Shown piece by piece: positions 20,525 through 32,499 of a DNA stretch of 64,000 nt. The position numbers were made by a program, and so were the translations under genes. The notes under the pieces are model-generated. The model was given only the letters and a program-made list of their open reading frames with translations, was not told where the DNA came from and did not search any database. The stretch is from Agelas oroides. Its lineage: Eukaryota; Porifera; Demospongiae; Agelasida; Agelasidae. Each line of letters begins with the position of its first letter. Position 1 is the stretch's first letter. The DNA lies in NCBI GenBank assembly GCA_949130485.1, contig OX422199.1, forward strand, positions 3,395,402 through 3,459,401. The letters run 5' to 3'.

Positions 20525-21007
20525 TATAGTATAGTGTTTACCGTCGAACGGTCCTTTACGAGAGGTTCAGAAAGGTATGCCCACAGTGTAATACCATAGT
20601 GCATGCAATGGAGTGCAATAGGTCTATGCGTCTGAGAAAGGTATGCGCACAGTGTAATACCGTGGTGCACGTGAAGAGATCAGTTTGACTGTGGCCATGC
20701 CTTCGCATCGAAGAAAGGAAAGCATAGTGTACTGCTGTTAGGGAGCCTGAGAACGCAATGAAACGTAGAAAAGCCTTACTGTCTGAGGAAGGGTTATTAG
20801 TGGGGAAAGAGAGAGACAAAGTCCGCAAAACGAGTAAGGGAGCTTCTGAAACACGTGAGCAGACTTTGCACAGGTAAGAACAGAACCAAACACATCTGGC
20901 AAGCATGACAGCTTCTATTGTTCACAAGACAGTGATCGATTCTAGTCAACACACAAGTACAATCACATGCACTGCTGCGCCGAGGGTTTGGCACTTTAGT
21001 GCCTTTC
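20525..21007 (+). pseudogene. Inserted STPR-like repeat protein fragment
   Basis: Sequence unlike the array, interrupting the Q module. On the plus strand it reads RKVCPQCNTIVHAMECNRS, then a second RKVCAQCNTVVH copy, then DCGHAFASKK. A basic segment follows (NAMKRRKALLSEE..., KERDKVRKTSKGASETREQT). The CxxC repeats followed by R/K-rich 'ASET-EQT-HR' repeats resemble a family of transposon-linked proteins abundant in sponges and cnidarians. I recall this resemblance and could not check it. Internal stops show it is decayed. A 'caggtaag' donor-like site occurs near 20870. Confidence 0.45.
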
Positions 21008-21276
21008 ATTCATGTATGTAGGGCAGCTGTGTTAGACCCAGATCTTTGTTCAGTTTTTGGTCACTGTAGGTGGCACTTCTGAGAAGGCTGTTCAGCTTGT
21101 TTATAACCAACATATCATGATGCTCTATAGCCTCACACAACATGATGACTGCATATGTTCATGCATAGATAATCCCACCCTATCCTGTTACATACAGTCA
21201 TAAATAATCTCTCTCCATCCTTTTGCAGCGTGGAATTAATGGCATGTCTAGCTGTACGTCTATACATTTCTATGAC
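21008..21276. repeat. Q module piece
   Basis: Resumes the Q module exactly where the insertion ends ('ttcatgtatgtagggcagct') and runs to the second copy of the duplication. Confidence 0.55.
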
Positions 21277-21908
21277 CTGCTGTCAGTAGCTTATTTCCAG
21301 ACCCTTGTTTGCTGTTCAACTAAATGCACACACCTGATGACAGTACTTCAATGAATGTTGTGTTCAGCTTGCTGTTTGTCAGCAACACGTGATACTAGTC
21401 AGTAGTCTCTGTCATATAAGACATGCAGCCTTAGAAAGAATCTATATTTGAGCACAAGAATACATTTCAACACACAAATTTTACCTTCAGGCAGTCTTTC
21501 TGCTTAAGCTGTAATGACCAAAATACCAATTTGCCAGTTGCATTCTTGTTCTTCCTGCATCAGTGCTGTGGAATAGTTTGATATGAGACGACTTCAACTT
21601 GTGTAACTGTTAGTGCAGCAGTTTATATAACCAGTTACAAATGTCAGTAATGTTCATGGTTGTATTGATGGGTGCATTGGGTGGTATGTATATAGTGTCA
21701 ATGTGTCAACTTGTGACATCATATGTAGTAAACATGTACCAGTCATATTGTGGTACACATAGTTGATTCATGTCTGTAGGGTAGCTGTGTTAGACTCCCT
21801 GGGCAGCAGATCTTCATCGATTTTAGTCCACCAAAGGTGGCACTGCTGAGAAGACTGTTCATCTTGTTTATAACCAACACATCATGCTGCTCTATAACCT
21901 CACACAAC
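21277..21908. repeat. Direct duplication, copy 2
   Basis: Partner of 19893-20524. It holds the relict first exon 21485-21543 with the full 5'-UTR block that copy 1 lacks. Confidence 0.8.
21485..21543 (-). pseudogene. Relict signal-peptide exon (59-nt type)
   Basis: Same 59-nt defective exon as at 20101, starting MQLAK, out of frame before the donor. TTTATATAA lies upstream near 21621. Confidence 0.65.
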
Positions 21909-22364
21909 ATGATGACTGCATATGTTCATGCATAGATAATCCCATCCTGTTGCAGTGTGGAATTAATGGCATGTCTAGCTGTACATCTATACATTTCTAT
22001 GACCTTGAAGTTTTATTGTAATCTCAGTTATTATCATATGCAACATACCAAGGCAAGGTGAACTAATAATATGTTTAGCTTAGAAAATCAAAGTATCAAA
22101 ACAAAGTCTGCTCTTTTTTGCAACAAGAAGCACAAGCATATTCAGACTACCAATTCAGAGAGCTTTCTAGCTTCCATGTTAACTTGCATTTTGTTATAGA
22201 AGTTATAAGCCCCTGAGTGTACCTGGCAGTATAGTTGGAATGGGCTCAATTGTATCAAGTATCTTGTATGAAAAAAAGCATGATAAACAGCTAGTTCACT
22301 CAGCATTGGCAAGTACATAATATTGCCTCAAAATGTGTTAATTCCCAAAAGTAATGTCTTCTAG
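21909..22364. repeat. Q module and 3' flank of copy 5
   Basis: Matches 50340-50831 closely ('gaagcacaagcatattcaga', 'cattggcaagtacataatat'). No gene. Confidence 0.5.
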
Positions 22365-23387
22365 CTACTTGGTACAAACTGCACAGGTGAGTTCTTTCTG
22401 TGGATCATAAGGTGGACACAGCATTCCATTGCAGCTGGCTTCAACATGGTAAAACAAAGCACCATTAGTACCAGAAGCACTGCCTGGCAATGAGTCTGGG
22501 TTCTTGTCAACACACTCATACATGGTGCGGACATTCCATCTTCTTTCTGACATGAGGTAGCCAGAGTATTCCAGAGTCCATGTTGATGGACACTGAGTTT
22601 TAGCTGGGATCATTGTGACTGCAACCCTTGTTGAAGCATAGCAAACGGCACAGGGGACATTGTGGTTGTTAGCAGCTCGGAGTGGTCCTCCCCCTGTATG
22701 ATACTCTGCTCCATACACATAGCTATACCCTTGAACTCCAGGTTGGTAGATGAGATAGTCTGGATCATCAGGCATACAGAGGTAGTTGGCTGCTCCTCCC
22801 TTATGTGCATACCATGTTCCACCAGCCCTTCCTGCATAAACCAGTGTTGTGCCTGTGACATTCGGACAGGTATTTTCCCCCCACCTCGTGTAGACCACCC
22901 CACCATTCCTTGGTCCAGGGGGACCTGCTACTCCTTGGTCTCCCTTCTGCCCTTGGTGTCCACTCTGTCCTTGTGGTCCACGGGGACCAGGCACCCCATC
23001 TCGACCATCCCTTCCATCTCGTCCGCGCAACACCTCAATGTAGGGGAAGGAGCTTGTGTTCACACTGTTCCCTCCACTCTGAGTGTCAGCACTCCTCTGG
23101 GGCCTGTGCAGAGCCCCTGCTACAGTGTGCAGGATAGTTGAAACATTAAAAACATAAGCAATGCATCAAATATCACAGCTAGTTAAAATAGAGTACTTAT
23201 CATTACACATAATGAGCACAAAACAGTTAATCCATCATACTGCAAACAATTTTAGTATGCAAACAACAGTTTGAAGAGATTTCACGTCTTGAATACATTT
23301 CAACACACACCCTTTACCTTCAGGCAGCCCTTCTCCACATGCTGCAAGGACCAAAGCACTTGCAACCACCACCTTTGCCAGTTGCAT
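22365..23387 (-). CDS. Short-chain collagen C4-like protein, copy 5
   Basis: 274 residues. Exon 1 (23318-23387) encodes MQLAKVVVASALVLAACGEG, and exon 2 is 22365-23119. It has 13 Gly-X-Y triplets, but the extra pair differs from copy 4: GQS-GHQ precedes GQK-GDQ, so the helix was lengthened independently, with KGD in place of RGD. The first cysteine lies in ENTCPNVTGT, which carries an N-glycosylation sequon. The C-terminal domain is complete, the variable loop is ERRWNVRT, and LPGSAS replaces VPGSAS. The promoter with MITE M3 is complete. It is extracellular by its signal peptide, with no membrane segment. Confidence 0.9.
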
Positions 23388-23414
23388 TCTTGTTCTTCCT
23401 GCACCAGTGCTGTG

Positions 23415-23612
23415 GAATAGTTTGATAGGAGACAACTTGCAACTTGTGCAACTGTCAGAATGTCAAGTGCAGCAACAAGTGCAGTGATTTTTATAGCCAG
23501 TTGAAGCTACGTCATGTAAAATTTTGAGCTGTTGATTAATATTCATAAGTTGTATTGTGGCACATGAACAGTGGTTGGTGTTCTGTCCATGTGTCAACTG
23601 GTGACATCATAA
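23415..23612 (-). promoter_or_regulatory. Promoter of collagen copy 5
   Basis: TATAAAAA at 23488-23495, ACGTCA at 23509-23514, and distal block TGTCAACTGGTGACATCAT ending near 23610. Confidence 0.65.
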
Positions 23613-23623
23613 CACAATCATAA

Positions 23624-23796
23624 GCCCTGTTTACACTAGCACTTAAACTGGTTTCAAATCGGTTTACATTAAACTAGTTTTGCCAAACCACGTCCATTAT
23701 GTGGATTGCAGAAAGACTTTCCAAAGCACATACACCTGCCCTAAACCGATTTGAAACCGATTTGAAACCAGTTTAAAATCCTAGTGTAAATGGGGC
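23624..23796. mobile_element. Tourist/Harbinger-like MITE, copy M3
   Basis: 173 bp, GCCCTGTTTACACTAG to CTAGTGTAAATGGGGC. Left flank TAA, right flank TAT (diverged). It sits at the same place relative to the promoter as M1, M4 and M5. Confidence 0.7.
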
Positions 23797-24390
23797 TATA
23801 GTGATAGTGCATCCATTGTGAACATCCTTGTAGTAAGAATTGATGTGGTCTGATGACCCCAGTGCTGTTGCTGTGTTATGTTGACCTGAACCAACAGTTC
23901 AGTCATTAATGGTACATGCATAGCTGCATTACCACTCTAAGCAGCAGATGTTTGCTGTTGGTCTGTGAAAGTGTTTTACATCTCACAATACTTTTCATAA
24001 GGCCGTTCAGCTTGCTGTTCATTGACAGCACATCATGCTGCAGTGTAGTTTCACGTGGCATAAAGACTGAAGGGTCAGTATTCCTCAGGGACGTGGGTAT
24101 GAGACTAATGGAGAAGCTTGAGGGGGAGATAAGTCAAGTCTGCAGTCTCAATCTTCTGGTATTTCTTTTTTCTCTTGCCTGCAGTGCCTTGAGGTAGTTG
24201 TTCATATACTAGTATGAACATTGCTTGTTTGGTTTGTTAACCTCATGATATGTATATAGTGAAACACCAATTAGCCAAGCCAGTGTGAACACATATTGCA
24301 TATGTGAAAATTAAAGATGTCGAATAAGTGTGTTTGTCAGAGTGTCAATTAAACATAACCATTGTATGGTTACTCCAATTTTAGAACTGG
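23797..24390. other. Upstream (U) module
   Basis: Nearly identical to 25938-26505. Contains the relict exon-2 start and the CCTGCAG pyrimidine tract. No gene. Confidence 0.5.
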
Positions 24391-25070
24391 TGAATCTACA
24401 CAACATAAGGCATGCATCACCTTGTCATGCATAAGAATTGTAAGACTCGTTAACTGTCTGTGCATGGTCTATGGTATGTAAGTTTCCTAGCCCTTGACTT
24501 TAATTGTTGCAATGATCCAGCTCCAGATGTTGAAAATAATTATAATCCTAACTTCATGACAGCTGCTGTGAACCAATACAAAGCACATGCATGGAGTACA
24601 ACAAATGAATTTGCCACTAGGACTGGGAAGTTTTCATAGACCAAAGTTAAGCACAATACAAAGCAAAAAGGCATTGTTCTTTATCTTGTCATGTGAACTG
24701 GAAGACTCGTGAACTATCTGTGACCTATGTACCATTCCCAGTCATTGTAGCAACTTCAATTGTTGCAGTACTCCAAGCTCCAGATGGCAAAGACAGTGGA
24801 TAAAACATCCTTTGTTCAAGTGTACAATACTTGTATCCCTCATGAGTCAGCTATGGGTAAACATGAATACACTACAAGTGCAGGGAGGTTTATGTATGTA
24901 TATACAAAGCAAAGGGCATTGTTCCTATATCAACTATCTGTGGCCAAATATACACAGTCTTGTACTATTTTTGGGTATTTATGTGTGTGGCCATGTATGG
25001 GATTTTTCTGTTTGTTTGGTCACATCTAACTTCTGTGTTCGACCGTATAGTCTATCATAGTGCATATTGC
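24390..25070. repeat. Monomer repeat block A-B-C
   Basis: A (AAGGCATGCATCACCTTGTC, 24406), B (GGCATTGTTCTTTATCTTGT, 24670) and C (AAAGGGCATTGTTCCTATAT, 24910) in order. This is the best-preserved three-monomer run. 24730-25020 is almost the same as the left edge of the window. Confidence 0.7.
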
Positions 25071-25548
25071 ATATATACACTCAAACAATGTACAAGCCAG
25101 GCCAATCAATCAAAAAACAAGCGAACTATGCTGTCACATACTCAGATGGTACTCGACAGCAACGTCTGCTACTCTCTTCATTTCTCAAGCTAGGCAACAC
25201 AAGCAAGACCCAACAAACAGTTGCTTGTAGATGTGCAAACTTCAAAGCCACAAACCTAAAACCTATAACCAACTGTTTGCGGAGCCTTGCTCAGCTTACC
25301 AAGATTCCCACTAGATCATATGTGTGATCATATGGATGTTGTGTACACAATGTGTCAACTTGTGACATCATATGTAGTAAACATGTACCAGTCATATTGT
25401 GGTACACATGATAGTTTATTCATGTCTGTAGGGCAGCTGTGTTAGACCCCCTGGGCGGCAGATCTTCGTCGATTTTTGGTCACTGAAGGTGGCACTGCTG
25501 AGAAGACTGTTCAGCTTGTTTATAACCAACATACATCATGCTGCTGTA
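25070..25548. repeat. P and Q module pieces joined
   Basis: The P module breaks off at about 25348 and jumps into the Q module at TGTCAACTTGTGACATCAT. The relict first exon and its promoter are missing, indicating a deletion between repeats. Confidence 0.5.
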
Positions 25549-25917
25549 TACTCCAGAGTCCATGTTGATGGACATTGAGTTTTAGCTGGGATCATTGTGA
25601 CTGCCACCCTTGTTGAAGCGTAGCACACAGCACAGGGAACATTGTGCTGGGTAACAGCTCTCAGTGGTCCTCCCCCTGTCTTGTACTCTGCTCCATACAC
25701 ATAGTTCTGCCCTTGAACTCCAGGTTGGTAGCTGAGGTAGTCTGGATGATCAGGCATGCAGAGGTGGTTGGCTGCTCCTCCTTTATGTGTAAACCATGTT
25801 CCACCAGCTCTTCCTGCATACACCAGTGTGGTGCCTGAGACACTTGGACAACTACTTTTCCCCCACCTTGTGTAGACCACCCCACCATTCCTTGGTCCAG
25901 GAAGACCTGCTACTCCT
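25549..25917 (-). pseudogene. Short-chain collagen exon-2 fragment, copy 6
   Basis: Internal piece of exon 2 from the end of the Gly-X-Y part (GRPGPRNGG) to TWTLEY. It lacks the GRD triplets, exon 1, the promoter and the C-terminal third with its last five cysteines. At its 3' side it joins the Q module at 'tgtatactcc'. At its 5' side it joins the interior of a Tourist-like MITE at 25917-25919 (shared CCT). The surviving sequence is open, and it is closest to copy 11 (PDHPDYLSYQPGVQG, KTGGGPLRAVTQHN), which implies recent origin by deletion. Confidence 0.85.
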
Positions 25918-25918
25918 A

Positions 25919-25937
25919 ATCCTAGTGTAAATGGGGC
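25919..25937. mobile_element. Right-end stump of Tourist-like MITE (M7)
   Basis: Only the terminal 19 bp (AATCCTAGTGTAAATGGGGC-type) remain, fused to the collagen fragment. Confidence 0.6.
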
Positions 25938-26505
25938 TATAGTGATAGCGCATCCGTTGTGAACATTCTTGTAGTAAGAATTGATGTGGTCTGATGACCC
26001 CAGTGCTGTTGCTGTGTTATGTTGACCTGAACCAACAGTTCAGTCATTAATGGTACATGCATAGCTGCATTACCACTCTAAGCAGCAGATGTTTGCTGTT
26101 GGTCTGTGAAAGTGTTTTACATCTCACAATACTTTTCATAAGGCCGTTCAGCTTGCTGTTCATTGACAGCACATCATGCTGCAGTGTAGTTTCACGTGGC
26201 ATAAAGACTGAAGGGTCAGTATTCCTCAGGGACGTGGGTATGAGACTAATGGAGAAGCTTGAGGGGGAGATAAGTCAAGTCTGCAGTCTCAATCTTCTGG
26301 TACTCCTTTTTTTCTCTTGCCTGCAGTGCCTTGAAGTAGTTGTTCATATACTGGTATGAACATTGCTTGTTTGGTTTATTAACCTCATGATATGTATATA
26401 CTGAAACACCAAATAGCCAAGCCAGTGTGAACACATACTGCATATGTGAAAATTAAAGATGTCGAATAAGTGTGTTTGTCAGAGTGTCAATAAAATATAA
26501 CCATT
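25938..26505. other. Upstream (U) module
   Basis: Near-identical partner of 23797-24390. No gene. Confidence 0.5.
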
Positions 26506-27900
26506 GTATGGTTACTCCAATTTTGGAACTGGTGAGTCTACACAACATAATTCATGCATCAACTTGTCATGCATAAGAATTGTAAGACTCGTTAACTGTC
26601 TGTGCATGGCCTATGGTATGTATGTTTCCCAGCCCTTTAACTTTAATTGTTGCAGTGATCCAGCTCTGGATGTTGAAGGCAGTAGTAATCCTAACTTCAT
26701 GTCAGCCGCTGTGAACCAATACAAAGTGCATGCATGGAGTACAACAAATGAATTTGCTTACTAGGACTGGACAGTTTACTTAGACCAAAGTTGAGCATAA
26801 TGCAAAGCAAAAGGCATTGTTCCTTTATCTTGTCATGTGAACTGGAAGACTCGTGAACTATCTGTGGCCTATGTATCATTCCCAGCCATTGTAGCAACTT
26901 CAATTGTTACAGTACTCCAAGCTCCAGATGGCAAAGACAGTGGTTAAACCGTTCATTACTTTGTATCCCTTGTGAGCCAGATATTGATGTGACCTGATAA
27001 CCCCATAATGTGGCACAATGCTGTTGCTGTGAAAGTTCACACAAAGTTCTGCAAAGTAAACTTGTTCACTGCATGTCTGGTGCCTTGAAGTATAGTTGTT
27101 CATACATGATACTGCTATTAACATAGTGTGCTCCGTGATTTCATGACATATAGTGAAACACAAAGCAATGTAGCCGAACCAACGGAAGAATATGTTGCAT
27201 CGCGTGAAAGTTTGAACTTCTTGAATAATATTCATAAGTAGCTGTACTGACGGCACATGCACAGTGGTATGGTGTTCTGATTGTCAATAAACTAATCAAT
27301 TAAACTAACCTTTGTGTGGTTACTCCAGTTTCAGGATTGATTGCAGTGAGTGCTACACAACATAAGGCATTTCCTTGTCATGTATGAAAACTCACAGTCT
27401 GTGGCCTACAGTATGTACCATTCCCAGCCCTTACAGCAACTTTAATTGTTGCAGTATTCCAAGCTCCAGATGGCAAAGACAATAATTATATCCCTTCGTG
27501 ACAGCCAACTAGACAAAGCACAGGCATGGAGTACAACAAATGGATTTGCTGCTAGGACTGGGAAGTAACTTCAATTGTTGCAGTACTCCAAGCTCCAGAT
27601 AACAAAGACAGTGGGTAAACCATCTTTTGTCCAAATGTACAATACTTGGGTCCCTCATAAGTCAGCTATGGGCAAACATGAATACACTACAAGTGCAGGG
27701 AGTTTTTTGTATGTGTATACAAAGCTAAAAGGGATTGTTCCTATGTCAACTATCTGTGGCCAAATATATACAGTCTTGTACAATTTTGGATACTTATGTG
27801 TGGCCATGTAAGGGATTTTTTGTTTGATCGCATCCAACTTCTGTGTTCTGCTGTATAGTCTATCATAGTGCATATTGCATAAAAGTAGTTTTCATACTAT
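26505..27900. repeat. Monomer repeat block with linker
   Basis: A (CATAATTCATGCATCAACTT, 26546), B (AAAAGGCATTGTTCCTTTAT, 26808), a linker of about 400 bp (26960-27330, also at 33910-34190, 47930-48230 and 58320-58660), then A (AAGGCATTTCCTTGTCATGT, 27364) and C (GGGATTGTTCCTATGTCAAC, 27730). The B copy between them is cut short at 27567. Confidence 0.6.
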
Positions 27901-28730
27901 CAAACGATGTACAAACCAAGCCAATCCATCAAAAGACAACTGAACTACACTGTAGTCCAGATGTGATGTATCATGATGTGAAAGTCACACACAAGTTGCC
28001 TAAAGGAAAAGCTTAGAGTACTGCATCATGGCTTAGAGTACTGCATCATGGCTTTCCTGCATTACACAGTTGGTTGTTGGTTGTTACATGGAGGTTCTGG
28101 TACATTGTAGAGAGGTTTCTAGTCCCATTATAACAAAACAAATCTTAACTGCTAAGTTTTATCCCAGTGCTACACTACCAACTTTAGAGAAAGTTTACCT
28201 GGTGAACTTGATATTCCCACTAGATCATATGTATGATCATATTTATGTTGTGTACACTATGCATAAATCCATCATCTCAGTAGTACTTCGTTGATGATGT
28301 GGTCAGACTGGGGGTGGAGCCTTGGAGAGGGTGCAAATTTTTATTTTAGCTGAGGGACTAAAAATTGAGTTTTTTGGCATTATCAGCTAGAGAAAGCAGT
28401 TTGGTACAAACTTTTTGTGAATCTTGTGTACGCTTAGACATTACCCATCAGTCCGTCCACATGGCTCGGAGATTTGTGATTCAAGGTTGTCCTACCTTAA
28501 CTGCTAAGTTTTATCCCAGTGCTACACTACCAACTTTAGAGAAAGTTTACTTGATATTCCCACTAGATCATATGTATGATCATATTTATATTATGTACAC
28601 TACGCAATGTACGCATAAATCAGTGATCTCAGTAGTACATACAATGACTACTATGTACCTGTGTATGGCCACTGCTGTCAGTAGCCTGTTATCAAACCTT
28701 TGCTTGCTGTTCATCACTGAATGTGGCAGT
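27900..28730. repeat. P module with internal tandem duplication
   Basis: TTAACTGCTAAGTTTTATCC and the following 140 bp occur at 28144-28284 and again at 28497-28634. The 210 bp between them ('gggggtggagccttggagag') are not seen elsewhere. No gene or first-exon remnant follows; the module jumps back into monomer B at 28725. Confidence 0.6.
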
Positions 28731-29340
28731 ATTCCAAGCTCCAGATGGCAAAGGCATTAATTATATCCCTTTGTGACAGCCAGCTAGGGACAAGCACAAT
28801 TAAGCGATGCAGCCAGCTGTGAATGAATAAAAGTGCATGCATGGAGTACAACAAATGAATTTGCTACTAGGACTGGGAAGTTTACTTAGACCAAAGTTAA
28901 GCACAGTAGAAAGCAAAAGGCATTGTTCTTTATCTTGTTGTGTGAACTGTAAGACTCACAAACTATCTGTGGCCTATGTATCATTCCCAGCGCTTGTAGC
29001 AACTTCAATTGTTGCAGTACTCCAAGCTCCAGATGGCAAAGACAGTGGATAAACATCTTGTGTTCACGTGTACAATACTTATATCCCTCATGAGCCAGCT
29101 ATGCTAATACAAAGCATGCACATGAATACACTACAACTGCAGGGAAGTTTATGTATGTATATACAAAGCAGAAGGGCATTGTTACTATGTCAACTATCTG
29201 TGGTCAATTCAAATATACACTGTCTTGTATGATTTTAGGGTAGTTATGTATGGCCATATATGGCATTTTTGATCGCATCTAACTTCTGTGTTCTACTGCA
29301 TGGTCTGTCATAGTGCATATTGCAAGAAAAAGAATTTTCA
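28725..29340. repeat. Monomer repeat block B-C
   Basis: AAAAGGCATTGTTCTTTATC at 28915 and AAGGGCATTGTTACTATGTC at 29172, with the core GTTGCAGTACTCCAAGCTCC at 29012. Confidence 0.65.
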
Positions 29341-29397
29341 TACTATCGAACGATGTACAAGTTTGTACATCATTCGATAGTACATCGTTCGATAGTA
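29341..29397. repeat. Hairpin with third arm copy
   Basis: Same structure as 9958-10014, with centre AAGTTTG. It is followed here by TATAAAAGCTC. Confidence 0.75.
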
Positions 29398-30440
29398 TAA
29401 AAGCTCTATTTCATTTCTCACGCTAGGTACCACAAGCAACGAAAACAAGCTAGGCAAGCTGACCAAGGCCCAACAAACAGTTGGTTATAGGTTTTTACCT
29501 CAGAGTAGATGTTTGTGACTTTCTGTGCCACTTGCATCTCCTAGCCAATACTACACACACACATGTACAAGCAACTGTTTGTTAGGCCTGTCAAATACTG
29601 TCTAGATTCATTAGCTTCCTCATCTTTTGCCTGGTTGCCTTGGACTTTACACCATTCAATAGTACAAAAGCACTGTTTTCTTGCTATAATAAACTGTACC
29701 GTAGAACACGAAAGTTAGATGCAAAATGGGAAAATCCCATATGGTGTAGGACTGAAGTCCAGATGTGATGTAGCACTATAGTATCTGGTATGAAAAGTCA
29801 CACACAAGTAACCTAAAGGAAAAGCTTAGAGTACTGCATCATGGCTTTCCTGCATTACACGGTTGGTTGTTGGTTGTTACATGGAGGTTCTGCTACATTG
29901 TGGAGAGGTTTCTGTTCCTGTTGCATGTGATATAAGAAAACAAATCTTGCCATGACTTTTATCTTAGTGCTAAACTTTGGAGAAAGTTTTCCTAGCAAAC
30001 ATGATATTCCCACTAGATCATATATGATCATATTTATATTATGTACACTATGCATAAATCAATCAGTCCTCTCAGTAATACATGCGATGACGTCTATGTA
30101 CCTGTTAATGGCCACTGCGTTACTGCTGTCAGTAGCCTATTTCCTCACCCTTGCTTGCTGTTCATCACTGAATGCACACACCTGAGGACAGTACTTCAAT
30201 GAATGTTGTGTTCAGTTTGCTTTTTGTCAGCAACACTTTATACTAGTCTGTAGTCTCTGTTGTATTATCATCCTCAGTGCAGAGACTGTGTCTGTTCATA
30301 GATACCTGACTCCACTTCACTTCCTATGAGAATTGCCTGTAATGTGATAGTGAGAACAATTTTGCACAACAACGTATGTAGCCTATATAGGGGAATCTGT
30401 ATTTGAGCATGTGAATACATTTCAACACACAACTTTTACC
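29398..30440. repeat. P module
   Basis: Gene-free. It contains 'ggtcagctaggaga'-like segments early, ATCATATATGATCATATT near 30017, 'cacacctgaggacagtactt' near 30176, and ends at a relict first exon. Confidence 0.5.
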
Positions 30441-30495
30441 TTCAGGCAGTCCTTCTGCTCATGCTGCAAGGACCAAAATATTATGTACCATTCAT
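30440..30495 (-). pseudogene. Relict signal-peptide exon
   Basis: Only the donor side is well kept (CCTGAAGGTAAAAG at about 30434-30447 in minus orientation). The MQLAK start is destroyed. The left border of the 2.9-kb segmental duplication (30450) falls inside it. Confidence 0.55.
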
Positions 30496-31462
30496 TCTTG
30501 TTATTCCTGTACCATTACTGTAGATTAGTTTGATATGAGACAACTTCACCTTGTGTACGTAACTGTCAGTGCAGCAATTTACATAACCAGTTAAAAACGT
30601 CAGTCATATTCATAGTTGTATTGATGGGTGCATTGGGTGGTATGTATATGGTGTCAATGTGTCAACTTGTGACATCATATGTAGTAAACATGTACCAGTC
30701 ATATTGTGGTACACATGATAGTTCATTGAACCCCTTGGGCAGCAGATCTTTGTTCAGTTTATGGCCACTGAAGGTGGCACTTCTGAGAAGGCTGTTCATC
30801 TTGCTTATAACCATCACATCATGCTGCTCAATAGCCTCATACAAGATGATGAATGTATATATTCATACATAGATAATCCCACCCTATCCTGTTGCAGTGT
30901 GGAACTAATGCATGTCTAACTGTACGTCTATACATTTCTATGACGAAGTCTTGTGTTCACCGTGATAACAGTTATTGTCATATGTATGCAACATACCAAA
31001 CATATAGGCAAGGTGAACAATATAGACACTGCAAAGCTTGTACTGGCTCATGTATTGTCATTTCCTCCTTCATTTTGTGTACAAACTGGGCAGATATATT
31101 CTAGTTCTCATCCCAGCTGGGAGTGAATATGTCAAAGATGCTATTCTTTCAACATCTGTTTATCAAAACAAAATCTGCTCATTTTTGTTCACTAGCAACA
31201 TGGGAGACTTCTGCTGAAGCACAAGCATATTTAGACTACCAGTTAGAGAGCTTTCTAGCTTCCATGCTAACTTGTTATAGAAGTTATATGCCCCTGAGTG
31301 TACCTGGCAGTATAGTGTGTTTTATATTGGAATATGCTCAAATATGTCAGGCATCTTGTATAAAAAAAGCATGATCAGTTCACCCCAGCATTGGCAAGTA
31401 CATACTATTGCATCAAAATTACACTCAATATTATAGTAGATGTGTAAAGTAATGTCTTCTAG

Positions 31463-32477
31463 CTACTTGGTACAAACTGCACAGGTAAGTTCTTTCTGTG
31501 GATCATAAGGTGGGCACAGCATTCCATTGCAGCTGGCTTCAACATGGTATAACAAAGCACCATTAGTATTAGAAGCACTGCCTGGCACTGAGTCTGGGTT
31601 CTTGTCAACACATTCATACATGATGCGATAATGTGTCCCTCCAATATATTCTGACATGAGGTAGCCGGAGTACTCCAAAGTCCATGTTGACGGACACTGA
31701 GTTTTAGCTGGGATCATTGTGACTGTCACCCTTGTTGAAGCATAGCACACGGCACAGGGGACATTGTGCTGGTTAACAGCTGAGAGTGGTCCTCCCCCTG
31801 TCTCATACTCTGCTCCATACACATAGCTGTACCCTTGAACTCCAGATTGGTAGCTGAGATAGTCTGGATCATCAGGCATGCAGAGGTAGTTGGCTGCTCC
31901 TCCTTTATGTTGATACCACGTTCCACCAACCCTCCCTGCATACACCAATGTGGTGCCTGAGACATTTGGACATCTACTTTTCCCCCACCTCGTGTAGACT
32001 ACTCCACCATTTCTTGGTCCAGGGGGACCTGCTACTCCTAGGTCTCCTTTCTGCCCCTGTGGTCCACGGGGACCAGGCACCCCATCTCGTCCATCTCTTC
32101 CATCTCGTCCTTGCAGCACCTCAAAGTAGGGGAAGGAGCTTGTGTTTACACTGTTCCCTCCACTCTGATTGTCAGTACTTCTCTGGGGCCTGTGCAGAGC
32201 TCCAGCTACAGTGTGCAGTATAGTAGAAAGATTAAAACACAAGAAATGCATCAAATATCCCTGCTAGTGGAAATAGAGTACCTAGCATATTATAAAATAG
32301 AGAGCACACAACCGTTTGTTAATTGTACTGCGTACAATGTTTGTTATAGCACACAACAGTTTGAGGAAATTCACATCTGAACTACCTTTCAACACATAGC
32401 TTTTTACCTTCAGGAAGCCCTTTTACACATACTGCAAGAACCAAAATACTTGCAATCACCACCTTTGCCAGTTGCAT
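31463..32477 (-). CDS. Short-chain collagen C4-like protein, copy 7
   Basis: 270 residues. Exon 1 (32408-32477) encodes MQLAKVVIASILVLAVCVKG, an unusual signal peptide with lysine replacing the usual glutamate near the cleavage region. Exon 2 is 31463-32205. It has 11 Gly-X-Y triplets (LQGRD start, GQK-GDL, so KGD), an RSTDNQS linker after the RPQR site, an NVS sequon at the first cysteine and a complete ten-cysteine C-terminal domain. The variable loop is EYIGGTHYRI, two residues longer than in copies 3-5. The gene lies in a 2.9-kb duplicated unit whose partner, copy 9, differs almost only in this loop. All splice signals and TATA are intact. Confidence 0.9.
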
Positions 32478-32499
32478 TCTTGTTATTCCTGCACCAGTG

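Noticed and set aside
30621-30872. Identical 83-codon frames at 30621 and 44631
   Set aside because: Identity is explained by the 2.9-kb segmental duplication. The frame covers known non-coding Q-module sequence.
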